Shown here: one piece after another, positions 44,001-57,830 of the stretch
Position numbering within the stretch: the first letter of the stretch is position 1
Layout: each line of letters opens with the position of its first letter
Source of the DNA: Hydractinia symbiolongicarpus
Taxonomy: Eukaryota; Cnidaria; Hydrozoa; Anthoathecata; Hydractiniidae
Reading direction: 5' to 3'
Length of the DNA stretch: 64,000 nt
Assembly (NCBI RefSeq): GCF_029227915.1
Contig: NC_079885.1
Location: 29,515,001-29,579,000, forward strand
The notes under the pieces: model-generated
Databases searched by the model: none
Told to the model about the DNA's origin: nothing
Seen by the model: only the letters and a program-made list of their open reading frames with translations
Position numbers and translations under genes: made by a program

Positions 44001-47000
44001 GCGATTTCCCGAAAATCCAGGGCTCGGCCCGTATAGTCAAAAGTATACAAAGAAAGTACCCAGGGAGTAAACTCATTTCCCGAACGATTTTTTAAATTTT
44101 TTTTTCACCACTAAAACGCATGAGACTTGTACGTTTCAAAAATGTTTTCATTTTAGATGAGACGCTTAATGAAAGAGGTTTAATCGCCGGCAAACGAAAA
44201 CCCGCGATTTCCCGTAAATCCCGGGCTTAGCCCGTATAGTCAAAAGTATACAAAGAAAGTACCCAGGGAGTAAACACATTTCCCGAACGATTTTTTAAAT
44301 AATTTTTTCACCACTAAAACGCATGAGACTTGTAGTTTTCAAAAGAGTTTTCATTTTTGATGAGACGCTGAATAAAAGGAGTTTAATCGCCGGCAAACGA
44401 AAACCCGCCATTTCCCGTAAACCCAGGACTCGGCCCGTATAGTCAAAAGTATACAAAGAAAGTACCCAGGGAGTACACTAATTTCCCGAACGATTTTTCA
44501 AATTATTTCTGCACCACTAGAACGAATGAGACTTGTAGTTTTCAAAAATGTTTTCATTTTTAATGAGACGCTTAATAAAAGAGGTTTAATCGCCGGCAAA
44601 CGAAAACCCGCGATTTCCCGTAAATCCCGGGCTTAGCCCGTATAGTCAAAAGTATACAAAGAAAGTACCCAGGGAGTAAACACATTTCCCGAACGATTTT
44701 TTAAATTATTTTTTCACCACTAAAACGCATGAGACTTGTAGTTTTCAAAAGTGTTTTCATTTTTGATGAGACGCTGAATAAAAGGAGTTTAATCGCCGGC
44801 AAACGAAAACCCGCGATTTCCCGTAAATCCTGGGCTTGGCCCGTATAGTTGAATGTATCTAAAGAAAGTACCCAGGGAGTACACTAATTTCCCGAACGAT
44901 TTTTCAAATTATTTCTGCACCACTAGAACGAATGAGACTTGTAGTTTTCAAAAATGTTTTCATTTTTAATGAGACGCTTAATGAAAGAGGTTTAATCGCC
45001 GGCAAACGAAAACCCGCTGTTTCCCGTAAATCCCGGGCTTGTCCCGTATAGTCGAATGTATACAAAGAAAGTACCCTGTGAGTAAACTCATTTCCAGAAC
45101 GATTTTTGAATTATTTTTTCACCACTAAAACGCATGAGATTTGTAGTTTTCAAAAATGTTTTCATTTTTGATGAGACGCCTAATGAAAGAGGTTTAATCG
45201 CCGGCAAACGAAAACCCGCAATTTCCCGTAAATCCCGGGCTTGGCCGGTATAGTCGAATGTATACAAAGAAAATACCCTGTGAGTAAACTTATTTCCAGA
45301 ACGATTTTTAAATTATCTTTTCACCACTAAAACGCATGAGACTTGTAGTTTTCAAAAATGTTTTCATTTTTGATGAGACGCTGAATAAAAGAAGTTTAAT
45401 CGCCGGCAAACGGAAACCTGCGATTTCCCGTAAATCTCGCACTCGGCCCGTATAGTCAAAAGTATACAAAGAAAGTACCCAGGGAGTAAACTCATTTCCC
45501 GAACGATTTTTTAATTATTATTTCACCACTAAAGCCCATGAGACTTGCAGTTTTTAAAAATGTTTTCATTTTTGATGAGACGCTGAATAAAAGAAGTTTA
45601 ATCGCCGGCAAACGAAAACATGCGATTTCCCGTAATACCCGGGCTTGGCCCGTATAGTCAAAAGTATACAAAGAAAGTACCCAGGGAGTAAACTCATTTC
45701 CCGAACGATTTTTTAAATTATTTTTTCACCACTAAAACGCATGAGACTTGTAGTTTTCAAAAATGTTTTCATTTTTAATGAGACGCTTAATGTAAGAGGT
45801 TTACTCGCCGGCAAACGAAAACCCGCGATTTCCCGTAAATCCCGGGCTTGGCCCGTATAGTCGAATGTATACAAAGAAAGTACCCTGTGAGTAAACTCAT
45901 TTCCCGAACAATTTTTTAAATTATTTTTTCACCACTAAAACGCATGAGACTTGTAGTTTTCAGAAATGTTTTCATTTTTGATGAGACGCTTAATGAAAGT
46001 GGTTTAATCGCCGGCAAACGAAAACCCGCGATTTGCCGTAAATCCCGGACTTGGCCCGTATAGTCGAATGTATACAAAGAAATTACCCTGTGAGTAAACT
46101 CATTTCCAAAACGATTTTTTAAATTATCTTTTCACCACTAAAACGCATGAGACTTGTAGTTTTCAAAAATGTTTTCATTTTTGATGAGACGCTGAATAAA
46201 AGAATTTAATCGCCGGCAAACGAAAACCCGCGATTTCCCGTAAATCCCGGGCTTGGCCCGTATAGTCGAATGTATACAAAGAAAGTACCCAGGATGTAAA
46301 CTCATTTTCCGAACGATTTTTTAAACTTTTTTTTCACCACTAAAACGCATGATACTTGTAGTTTTCAAAAATGTTTTCATTTTTGATGAGACGCTGAATA
46401 AAAGAATTTAATCGCCGGCAAACGAAAACCCGCGATTTCCCGTAAATCCCGAGCTTGGCCCGTATAGTCAAAAGTATACAAAGAAAGTACCCAGGGAGTA
46501 AACTCATTTCCCGAACGATTTTTTAAATTATTATTTCACCACTAAAACGCATGAGACTTGTAGTTTTCAAAAATATTTTCATTTTTGATGAGACGCTGAA
46601 TAAAAGAAGTTTAATCGCCGGCAAACGAAAACCCGCCATTTCCCGTAAACCCAGGACTCGGCCCGTATAGTCAAAAGTATACAAAGAAAGTACCCAGGAA
46701 GTACACTAATTTCCCGAACGATTTTTCAAATTATTTCTGCACCACTAGAACGAATGAGACTTGTAGTTTTCAAAAATGTTTTCATTTTTAATGAGACGCT
46801 TAATGAAAGAGGTTTAATCGCCGGCAAACGAAAACCCGCGATTTCCCGTAAATCCCGGGCTTAGCCCGTATAGTCAAAAGTATACAAAGAAAGTACCCAG
46901 GGAGTAAACACATTTCCCGAACGATTTTTTAAATTATTTTTTCACCACTAAAACGCATGAGACTTGTAGTTTTCAAAAGTGTTTTCATTTTTGATGAGAC

Positions 47001-47699
47001 GCTGAATAAAAGGAGTTTAATCGCCGGCAAACGAAAACCCGCGATTTCCCGTAAATCCTGGGCTTGGCCCGTATAGTCAAAAGTATACAAAGAAAGTACC
47101 CAGGGAGTAAACTCATTTCCCGAACGGATTTTTAAATTATTATTTCACCACTAAAACGCATGAGACTTGTAGTTTTTAAAAATATTTTCATTTTTGATGA
47201 GACGCTGAATAAAAGAAGTTTAATCGCCGGCAAATGAATACCTGCGATTTCCCGTAAATCCCGGACTCGGCCCGTATAGTCAAAAGTATACTAAGAAAGT
47301 ACCCAGGGAGTAAACTCATTTCCAGAACGATTTTTTAAATTATTTTTTCACCACTAAAACGCATAAGACTTGTAGTTTTTAAAAATGTTTTTATTTTTGA
47401 TGAGACGCTGAATAAAGGAAGTTTAATCGCCGGCAAACGAAAACATGCGATTTCCCGTAAATCCCGGACTCGGCCCGTAAAGTCAAACGTATACAAGGAA
47501 AGTACCCAGTGAGTAAACTCATTTCCCGAATGAATTTTTAAATTATTTTTTCACCACTAAAACGCATGAGACTTGTAGTTTTCAAAAATGTTTTCATTTT
47601 TGATGAGACGCTGAATAAAAGATGTTTAATCGCTGGCAAACGAAAACCCGCGATTTCCCGTAAATTCCGGGCTTGGCCCGTATAGTCGAATGTATACAA
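44000..47699. repeat. Mixed satellite segment with 2-monomer steps
   Basis: GGGCTTAGCCCGTATAG followed by GTAAACACATTTCC appears at about 44221, 44628 and 46858. The first two are two monomers apart. The private GTACACTAATTTCC variant marks the partner monomers. No single long block dominates. Confidence 0.55.
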
Positions 47700-50600
47700 A
47701 GAAAGTACCCAGGGAGTAAACTCATTTCCAGAACAATTTTTTAAATTATTTTTTCACCAAAAAACGCATAAGACTTGTAGTTTTCAAAAATGTTTTCATT
47801 TTTGATGAGACGCTTATTGAAATAGGTTTAATCGCCGGCAAACGAAAACCCGTGATTTCCCGTAAATCCCGGGCTTGGCCCGTATAGTTGAATGTATACA
47901 AAGAAAGTATCCTGTGAGTAAACTCATTTCCAGAACAATTTTTTGAATTATTTTTTCACCAAAAAACGCATAAGACTTGTAGTTTTCAAAAATGTTTTCA
48001 TTTTTGATGAGACGCTTATTGAAATAGGTTTAATCGCCGGCAAACGAAAACCCGCGATTTCCCGTAAATCCCGGGCTTGGCCCGTATAGTCAAAAGTATA
48101 CAAAGAAAGTACCCAGGGAGTAAACACATTTCCCGAACGATTTTTTAAATTATTTTTTCACCACTAAAACGTATGAGACTTGTAGTTTTCAAAAGTGTTT
48201 TTATTTTTGATGAGACGCTGAATAAAAGAAGTTTAATCGCCTGCAAACGAAAACCCGCGATTTCCCGTAAATCCTGGGCTTGGCCTGTATAGTTGAATGT
48301 ATCTAAAGAAAGTACCCAGGGAATAAACTGATTTCCCGAACGATTTATCAAATTATTTCTGCACCACTAGAACGAATGAGACTTGTAGTTTTCAAAAATG
48401 TTTTCATTTTTAATGAGACGCTTAATGAAAGAGGTTTAATCACCGGCAAACGAAAACCCGCTATTTCCCTTAATCCCGGGCTTGTCCCGTATAGTCGAAT
48501 GTATACAAAGAAAGTACCCTGTGAGTAAACTCATTTCCAGAAGGATTTTTAAATTATCTTTTCACCACTAAAACGCATGAGACTTGTAGTTTTCAAAAAT
48601 GTTTTCATTTTTGATGAGACGCTGACTAAAAGAAGTTTATTCGCCGGCAAACGGAAACCTGCGATTTCCCGTTAATCCCGGACTCGACCCGTATAGTCAA
48701 AAGTATACAAAGAAAGTACCCAGGAAGTAAACTCATTTCCCGAACGATTTTTTAACTATTATTTCATCACTAAAGCCCATGAGACTTGCAGTTTTTAAAA
48801 ATGTTTTCATTTTTGATGAGACGCTGAATAAAAGAAGTTTAATGGCCCGAAAACGAAAACCCGCGATTTTCCGTAAATCCCGGGCTTGGCCCGTATAGTC
48901 GAATGTATACAAAAAAGTACCCAGGGAGTAAACTCATTTTTCGAAAGATTTTTTAAATTGTTTTTTCACCACTAAAACGCATGAGATTTGTAGTTTTCAA
49001 AAATGTTTTCATTTTTGATGAGACGCCTAATGAAAGAGGTTTAATCGCTGGCAAAGGAAAACCCGCGATTTCCCGTAAATCCCGGGCTTGGCCCGTATAG
49101 TCGAATGTATACAAAGAAAGTACCCTGTGAGTAAACTCATTTCCAGAACGATTTTTAAATTATCTTTTCACCACTAAAACGCATGAGACTTGTAGGTTTC
49201 ACAAATGTTTTCATTTTTGATGAGACGCCTAATGAAAGAGGTTTAATCGCCGGCAAACGAAAACCCGCGATTTCCCGTAAATCCCGGGCTTGGCCCGTAT
49301 AGTCGAATGTATACAAAGAAAGTACCCAGGATGTAAACTCATTTCCCGAACGATTTTTTAAACCTTTTTTTCACCACTAAAACGCATGATACTTGTAGTT
49401 TTCAAAAATGTTTTCATTTTTGATGAGACGCTGAATAGAAGAATTTAATCGCCGGCAAACGAAAACCCGCGATTTCCCGTAAATCCCGAGCTTGGCCCGT
49501 ATAGTCAAAAGTATACAAAGAAAGTACCCAGGGAGTAAACTCATTTCCCGAACGAATTTTAAAATTATTATTTCACCACTAAAACGCATGAGACTTGTAG
49601 TTTTTAAAAATATTTTCATTTTTGATGAGACGCTGAATAAAAGAAGTTTAATCGCCGGCAAATGAATACCTGCGATTTCCCGTAAATCCCGGACTCGGCC
49701 CGTATAGTCAAAAGTATACTAAGAAAGTACCCAGGGAGTAAACTCATTTCCAGAACGATTTTTTAAATTATTTTTTCACCACTAAAACGCATAAGACTTG
49801 TAGTTTTTAAAAATGTTTTTATTTTTGATGAGACGCTGAATAAAAGAAGTTTAATCGCCGGCAAACGAAAACATGCGATTTCCCGTAAATCCCGGGCTTG
49901 GCCCGTATAGTCAAAAGTATACAAAGAAAGTACCCAGGGAGTAAACTCATTTTCCGAACGATTTTTTAAATTATTTTTTCACCACTAAAACGCATGAGAC
50001 TTGTACTTTTCATAAACATTTTCATTTTTGATGAGACGCTGAATAAAAGAAGTTTAATCGCCGGCAAACAAAAACCCGCGATTTCCCGTAAATCCCGGAC
50101 TCGGCCCGTATAGTCAAACGTATACAAGGAAAGTACCCAGTGAGTAAACTCATTTCCCGAATGAATTTTTAAATTATTTTTTCACCACTAAAACGCATGA
50201 GACTTGTAGTTTTCAAAAATGTTTTCATTTTTGATGAGACGCTGAATAAAAGATGTTTAATCGCTGGCAAACGAAAACCCGCGATTTCCCGTAAATTCCG
50301 GGCTTGGCCCGTATAGTCGAATGTATACAAAGAAAGTACCCAGGGAGTAAACTCATTTCCAGAACGATTTTTTAAATTATTTTTTCACCACTAAAACGCA
50401 TAAGACTTGTAGTTTTTAAAAATGTTTTTATTTTTGATGAGACGCTGAATAAAAGAAGTTTAATCGCCGGCAAACGAAAACATGCGATTTCCCGTAAATC
50501 CCGGGCTTGGCCCGTATAGTCAAAAGTATACAAAGAAAGTACCCAGGGAGTAAACTCATTTTCCGAACGATTTTTTAAATTATTTTTTCACCACTAAAAC

Positions 50601-53600
50601 GCATGAGACTTGTACTTTTCATAAACATTTTCATTTTTGATGAGACGCTGAATAAAAGAAGTTTAATCGCCGGCAAACAAAAACCCGCGATTTCCCGTAA
50701 ATCCCGGACTCGGCCCGTATAGTCGAATGTATACAAAGAAAGTACCCAGGGAGTAAACTCATTTCCAGAACAATTTTTTAAATTATTTTTTCACCAAAAA
50801 ACGCATAAGACTTGTAGTTTTCAAAAATGTTTTCATTTTTGATGAGACGCTTATTGAAATAGGTTTAATCGCCGGCAAACGAAAACCCGTGATTTCCCGT
50901 AAATCCCGGGCTTGGCCCGTATAGTTGAATGTATACAAAGAAAGTATCCTGTGAGTAAACTCATTTCCAGAACAATTTTTTGAATTATTTTTTCACCAAA
51001 AAACGCATAAGACTTGTAGTTTTCAAAAATGTTTTCATTTTTGATGAGACGCTTATTGAAATAGGTTTAATCGCCGGCAAACGAAAACCCGCGATTTCCC
51101 GTAAATCCCGGGCTTGGCCCGTATAGTCAAAAGTATACAAAGAAAGTACCCAGGGAGTAAACACATTTCCCGAACGATTTTTTAAATTATTTTTTCACCA
51201 CTAAAACGTATGAGACTTGTAGTTTTCAAAAGTGTTTTTATTTTTGATGAGACGCTGAATAAAAGAAGTTTAATCGCCTGCAAACGAAAACCCGCGATTT
51301 CCCGTAAATCCTGGGCTTGGCCTGTATAGTTGAATGTATCTAAAGAAAGTACCCAGGGAATAAACTGATTTCCCGAACGATTTATCAAATTATTTCTGCA
51401 CCACTAGAACGAATGAGACTTGTAGTTTTCAAAAATGTTTTCATTTTTAATGAGACGCTTAATGAAAGAGGTTTAATCACCGGCAAACGAAAACCCGCTA
51501 TTTCCCTTAATCCCGGGCTTGTCCCGTATAGTCGAATGTATACAAAGAAAGTACCCTGTGAGTAAACTCATTTCCAGAAGGATTTTTAAATTATCTTTTC
51601 ACCACTAAAACGCATGAGACTTGTAGTTTTCAAAAATGTTTTCATTTTTGATGAGACGCTGACTAAAAGAAGTTTATTCGCCGGCAAACGGAAACCTGCG
51701 ATTTCCCGTTAATCCCGGACTCGACCCGTATAGTCAAAAGTATACAAAGAAAGTACCCAGGAAGTAAACTCATTTCCCGAACGATTTTTTAACTATTATT
51801 TCATCACTAAAGCCCATGAGACTTGCAGTTTTTAAAAATGTTTTCATTTTTGATGAGACGCTGAATAAAAGAAGTTTAATGGCCCGAAAACGAAAACCCG
51901 CGATTTTCCGTAAATCCCGGGCTTGGCCCGTATAGTCGAATGTATACAAAAAAGTACCCAGGGAGTAAACTCATTTTTCGAAAGATTTTTTAAATTGTTT
52001 TTTCACCACTAAAACGCATGAGATTTGTAGTTTTCAAAAATGTTTTCATTTTTGATGAGACGCCTAATGAAAGAGGTTTAATCGCTGGCAAAGGAAAACC
52101 CGCGATTTCCCGTAAATCCCGGGCTTGGCCCGTATAGTCGAATGTATACAAAGAAAGTACCCTGTGAGTAAACTCATTTCCAGAACGATTTTTAAATTAT
52201 CTTTTCACCACTAAAACGCATGAGACTTGTAGGTTTCACAAATGTTTTCATTTTTGATGAGACGCCTAATGAAAGAGGTTTAATCGCCGGCAAACGAAAA
52301 CCCGCGATTTCCCGTAAATCCCGGGCTTGGCCCGTATAGTCGAATGTATACAAAGAAAGTACCCAGGATGTAAACTCATTTCCCGAACGATTTTTTAAAC
52401 CTTTTTTTCACCACTAAAACGCATGATACTTGTAGTTTTCAAAAATGTTTTCATTTTTGATGAGACGCTGAATAAAAGAATTTAATCGCCGGCAAACGAA
52501 AACCCGCGATTTCCCGTAAATCCCGAGCTTGGCCCGTATAGTCAAAAGTATACAAAGAAAGTACCCAGGGAGTAAACTCATTTCCCGAACGAATTTTAAA
52601 ATTATTATTTCACCACTAAAACGCATGAGACTTGTAGTTTTTAAAAATATTTTCATTTTTGATGAGAAGCTGAATAAAAGAAGTTTAATCGCCGGCAAAT
52701 GAATACCTGCGATTTCCCGTAAATCCCGGACTCGGCCCGTATAGTCAAAAGTATACTAAGAAAGTACCCAGGGAGTAAACTCATTTCCAGAACGATTTTT
52801 TAAATTATTTTTTCACCACTAAAACGCATAAGACTTGTAGTTTTTAAAAATGTTTTTATTTTTGATGAGACGCTGAATAAAAGAAGTTTAATCGCCGGCA
52901 AACGAAAACATGCGATTTCCCGTAAATCCCGGGCTTGGCCCGTATAGTCAAAAGTATACAAAGAAAGTACCCAGGGAGTAAACTCATTTTCCGAACGATT
53001 TTTTAAATTATTTTTTCACCACTAAAACGCATGAGACTTGTACTTTTCATAAACATTTTCATTTTTGATGAGACGCTGAATAAAAGAAGTTTAATCGCCG
53101 GCAAACAAAAACCCGCGATTTCCCGTAAATCCCGGACTCGGCCCGTATAGTCAAACGTATACAAGGAAAGTACCCAGTGAGTAAACTCATTTCCCGAATG
53201 AATTTTTAAATTATTTTTTCACCACTAAAACGCATGAGACTTGTAGTTTTCAAAAATGTTTTCATTTTTGATGAGACGCTGAATAAAAGATGTTTAATCG
53301 CTGGCAAACGAAAACCCGCGATTTCCCGTAAATTCCGGGCTTGGCCCGTATAGTCGAATGTATACAAAGAAAGTACCCAGGGAGTAAACTCATTTCCAGA
53401 ACGATTTTTTAAATTATTTTTTCACCACTAAAACGCATAAGACTTGTAGTTTTTAAAAATGTTTTTATTTTTGATGAGACGCTGAATAAAAGAAGTTTAA
53501 TCGCCGGCAAACGAAAACATGCGATTTCCCGTAAATCCCGGGCTTGGCCCGTATAGTCAAAAGTATACAAAGAAAGTACCCAGGGAGTAAACTCATTTTC

Positions 53601-54395
53601 CGAACGATTTTTTAAATTATTTTTTCACCACTAAAACGCATGAGACTTGTACTTTTCATAAACATTTTCATTTTTGATGAGACGCTGAATAAAAGAAGTT
53701 TAATCGCCGGCAAACAAAAACCCGCGATTTCCCGTAAATCCCGGACTCGGCCCGTATAGTCGAATGTATACAAAGAAAGTACCCAGGGAGTAAACTCATT
53801 TCCAGAACAATTTTTTAAATTATTTTTTCACCAAAAAACGCATAAGACTTGTAGTTTTCAAAAATGTTTTCATTTTTGATGAGACGCTTATTGAAATAGG
53901 TTTAATCGCCGGCAAACGAAAACCCGTGATTTCCCGTAAATCCCGGGCTTGGCCCGTATAGTTGAATGTATACAAAGAAAGTATCCTGTGAGTAAACTCA
54001 TTTCCAGAACAATTTTTTAAATTATTTTTTCACCAAAAAACGCATAAGACTTGTAGTTTTCAAAAATGTTTTCATTTTTGATGAGACGCTTATTGAAATA
54101 GGTTTAATCGCCGGCAAACGAAAACCCGCGATTTCCCGTAAATCCCGGGCTTGGCCCGTATAGTCAAAAGTATACAAAGAAAGTACCCAGGGAGTAAACA
54201 CATTTCCCGAACGATTTTTTAAATTATTTTTTCACCACTAAAACGCATGAGACTTGTAGTTTTCAAAAGTGTTTTTATTTTTGATGAGACGCTGAATAAA
54301 AGAAGTTTAATCGCCTGCAAACGAAAACCCGCGATTTCCCGTAAATCCTGGGCTTGGCCTGTGTAGTTGAATGTATCTAAAGAAAGTACCCAGGG
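47700..54395. repeat. 15-monomer higher-order repeat, 3,037 bp, about 2.2 copies
   Basis: Blocks begin near 47700, 50737 and 53774. Markers CACCAAAAAACGCATAAG and CTTATTGAAATAGG repeat at constant offset of 3,037 bp. Copies are almost identical (one change I noticed: GAATAGAAGAA versus GAATAAAAGAA). The third copy stops near 54395, where the sequence switches to the CATTTTTCGAAAG monomer type. Confidence 0.88.
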
Positions 54396-57300
54396 AGTAA
54401 ACTCATTTTTCGAAAGATTTTTTAAATTGTTTTTTCACCACTAAAACGCATGAGATTTGTAGTTTTCAAAAATGTTTTCATTTTTGATGAGACGCCTAAT
54501 GAAAGAGGTTTAATCGCCGGCAAAGGAAAACCCGCGATTTCCCGTAAATCCCGGGCTTGGCCCGTATAGTCGAATGTATACAAAGAAAGTACCCTGTGAG
54601 TAAACTCATTTCCAGAACGATTTTTAAATTATCTTTTCACCACTAAAACGCATGAGACTTGTAGTTTTCAAAAATGTTTTCATTTTTGATGAGACGCTGA
54701 ATAAAAGAAGTTAAATCGCCGCAAACGGAAACCTGCGATTTCCCGTAAATCCCGGACTCGGCCCGTATAGTCAAAAGTATACAAAGAAAGTACCCAGGGA
54801 GTAAAATCACTTCCCGAACGATTTTTTAATTATTATTTCACCACTAAAGCCCATGAGACTTGCAGTTTTTAAAAATGTTTTCATTTTTGATGAGACGCTG
54901 AATAAAAGAAGTTTAATGGCCCGAAAACGAAAACCCGCGATTTTCCGTAAATCCCGGGCTTGGCCCGTATAGTCGAATGTATACAAAAAAGTACCCAGGG
55001 AGTAAACTCATTTTTCGAAAGATTTTTTAAATTGTTTTTTCACCACTAAAACGCATGAGATTTGTAGTTTTCAAAAATGTTTTCATTTTTGATGAGACGC
55101 CTAATGAAAGAGGTTTAATCGCCGGCAAAGGAAAACCCGCGATTTCCCGTAAATCCCGGGCTTGGCCCGTATAGTCGAATGTATACAAAGAAAGTACCCT
55201 GTGAGTAAACTCATTTCCAGAACGATTTTTAAATTATCTTTTCACCACTAAAACGCATGAGACTTGTAGTTTTCAAAAATGTTTTCATTTTTGATGAGAC
55301 GCTGAATAAAAGAAGTTAAATCGCCGGCAAACGGAAACCTGCGATTTCCCGTAAATCCCGGACTCGGCCCGTATAGTCAAAAGTATACAAAGAAAGTACC
55401 CAGGGAGTAAAATCACTTCCCGAACGATTTTTTAATTATTATTTCACCACTAAAGCCCATGAGACTTGCAGTTTTTAAAAATGTTTTCATTTTTGATGAG
55501 ACGCTGAATAAAAGAAGTTTAGTCGCCGGCAAACGAAAACCCGCGATTTCCCGTAAATCACGGGCTCGGCCCGTATAGTCAAAAGTATACAAAGAAAGTA
55601 CCCATGGAGTAAACACATTTCCCGAACGATTTTTTAAATTATTTTTTCACCACTAAAACGCATGAGACTTGTAGTTTTCAAAAGTGTTTTCATTTTTGAT
55701 GAGACGCTGAATAAAAGAAGTTTAATCGACGGCAAACGAAAACCCGCGATTTCCCGTAAATCCTGGGCTTGGCCCGTATAGTTGAATGTATCTAAAGAAA
55801 GTACCCAGGGAGTAAACTGATTTCCCGAACGATTTTTCAAATTATTTCTGCACCACTAGAACGAATGAGACTTGTAGTTTTCAAAAATGTTTTCATTTTT
55901 AATGAGACGCTTAATGAAAGAGGTCTAATCGCCGGCAAACGAAAACCCGCTATTTCCGTAAATCCCGGGCTTGTCCGGTATAGTCGAATGTATACAAAGA
56001 AAGTACCCTGTGAGTAAACTCATTTCCAGAACGATTTTTAAATTATCTTTTCACCACTAAAACGCATGAGACTTGTAGTTTTCGAAAATGTTTTCATTTT
56101 TGATGAGACGCTGACTAAAAGAAGTTTAATAGCCGGCAAACGGAAACCTGCGATTTCCCGTAAATCGCGGACTCGGCCCGTATAGTCAAAAGTATACAAA
56201 GAAAGTACCCAGGGAGTAAACTCATTTCCCGAACGATTTTTTAACTATTATTTCACCACTACAGCCCATGAGATTTGCAGTTTTTAAAAATGTTTTCATT
56301 TTTGATGAGACGCTGAATAAAAGAAGTTTAATGGCCGGAAAACGAAAACCCGCGATTTCCCGTAAATCCCGGGCTTGGCCCGTATAGTCGAATGTATACA
56401 AAGAAAGTGGCCAGGGAGTAAACTCATTTTTCGAAAGATTTTTTAAATTATTTGTTCACCACTAAAACGCATGAGATTTGTAGTTTTCAAAAATGTTTTC
56501 ATTTTTGATGAGACGCTGAATAAAAGAAGTTTAATCGCCGGCAAACGAAAACCCGCTATTTCCCGTAAAGCCCGGGCTTGTCCCGTATAGTCGAAAGTAT
56601 ACAAAGAAAGTACCCTGTGAGTAAACTCATTTCCAGAACGATTTTTAAATTATCTTTTCACCACTAAAACGCATGAGACTTATAGTTTTCGAAAATGTTT
56701 TCATTTTTGATGAGACGCTGACTAAAAGAAGTTTAATCGCCGGCAAACGGAAACCTGCGATTTCCCGTAAATCCCGGACTCGGCCTGTATAGTCAAAAGT
56801 ATACAAAGAAAGTACCCAGGGAGTAAACTCATTACCCGAACGATTTTTTAACTATTATTTCACCACTAAAGCCCATGAGACTTGCAGTTTTTAAAAATGT
56901 TTTCATTTTTGATGAGACGCTGAATAAAAGAAGTTTAATGGCCGGAAAACGAAAACCCGCGATTTCCCGTAAATCCCGGGCTTGGCCCGTATAGTCGAAT
57001 GTATACAAAGAAAGTACCCAGGGAGTAAACTCATTTTTTGAAAGATTTTTTAAATTATTTTTTCACCACTAAAACGCATGAGATTTATAGTTTTCAAAAA
57101 TGTTTTCATTTTAGATGAGACGCCTAATGAAAGAGGTTTAATCGCCGGCAAACGAAAACCCGCGATTTCCCGTAAATCCCGGGCTTGGCCCGTATAGTCG
57201 AATGTATACAAAGAAAGTACCCTGTGAGTAAACTCATTTCCAGAACGATTTTTAAATTATCTTTTCACCACTAAAACGCATGAGACTTGTAGTTTTCAAA

Positions 57301-57830
57301 AATGTTTTCATTTTTGATGAGATGCTGAATAAAAGAAGTTTAATCGTCGGCAAACGGAAACCTGCGATTTCCCGTAAATCCCGGACTCGGCCCGTATAGT
57401 CAAAAGTATACAAAAAAAGTACCCAGGGAGTAAACTCACTTCCCGAACTATTTTTTAATTATTATTTCACCACTAAAGCCCATGAGACTTGCAGTTTTTA
57501 AAAATGTTTTCATCTTTGATGAGACGCTGAATAAAAGAAGTTTAATCGCCGGCAAACGAAAACCCGCGATTTCCCGTAAATCCCGGGCTTGGCCCGTATA
57601 GTCGAATGTATACAAAGAAAGTACCCTGTGAGTAAACTCATTTCCAGAACGACTTTTAAATTATCTTTTCACCACTAAAACGCATGAGACTTGTAGTTTT
57701 CAAAAATGTTTTCATTTTTGATGAGACGCTGAATAAAAGAAGTTTAATCGCCGGCAAACGGAAACCTGCGATTTCCCGTAAATCCCGGACCCGGCCTGTA
57801 TAGTCAAAAGTATAAAAAGAAAGTACCCAG
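54396..57830. repeat. Return of the 30.5-44 kb domain type, with a 3-monomer duplication
   Basis: Block markers of the large domain (TTAGTCGCCGGCAAACG with CCCATGGAG) reappear near 55516-55606. Just before, AAGTTAAATCGCC occurs at 54708 and 55313, 605 bp apart, a three-monomer duplication with one base lost. So monomer order is shared between distant parts of the array, about 15 kb apart. Confidence 0.65.
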
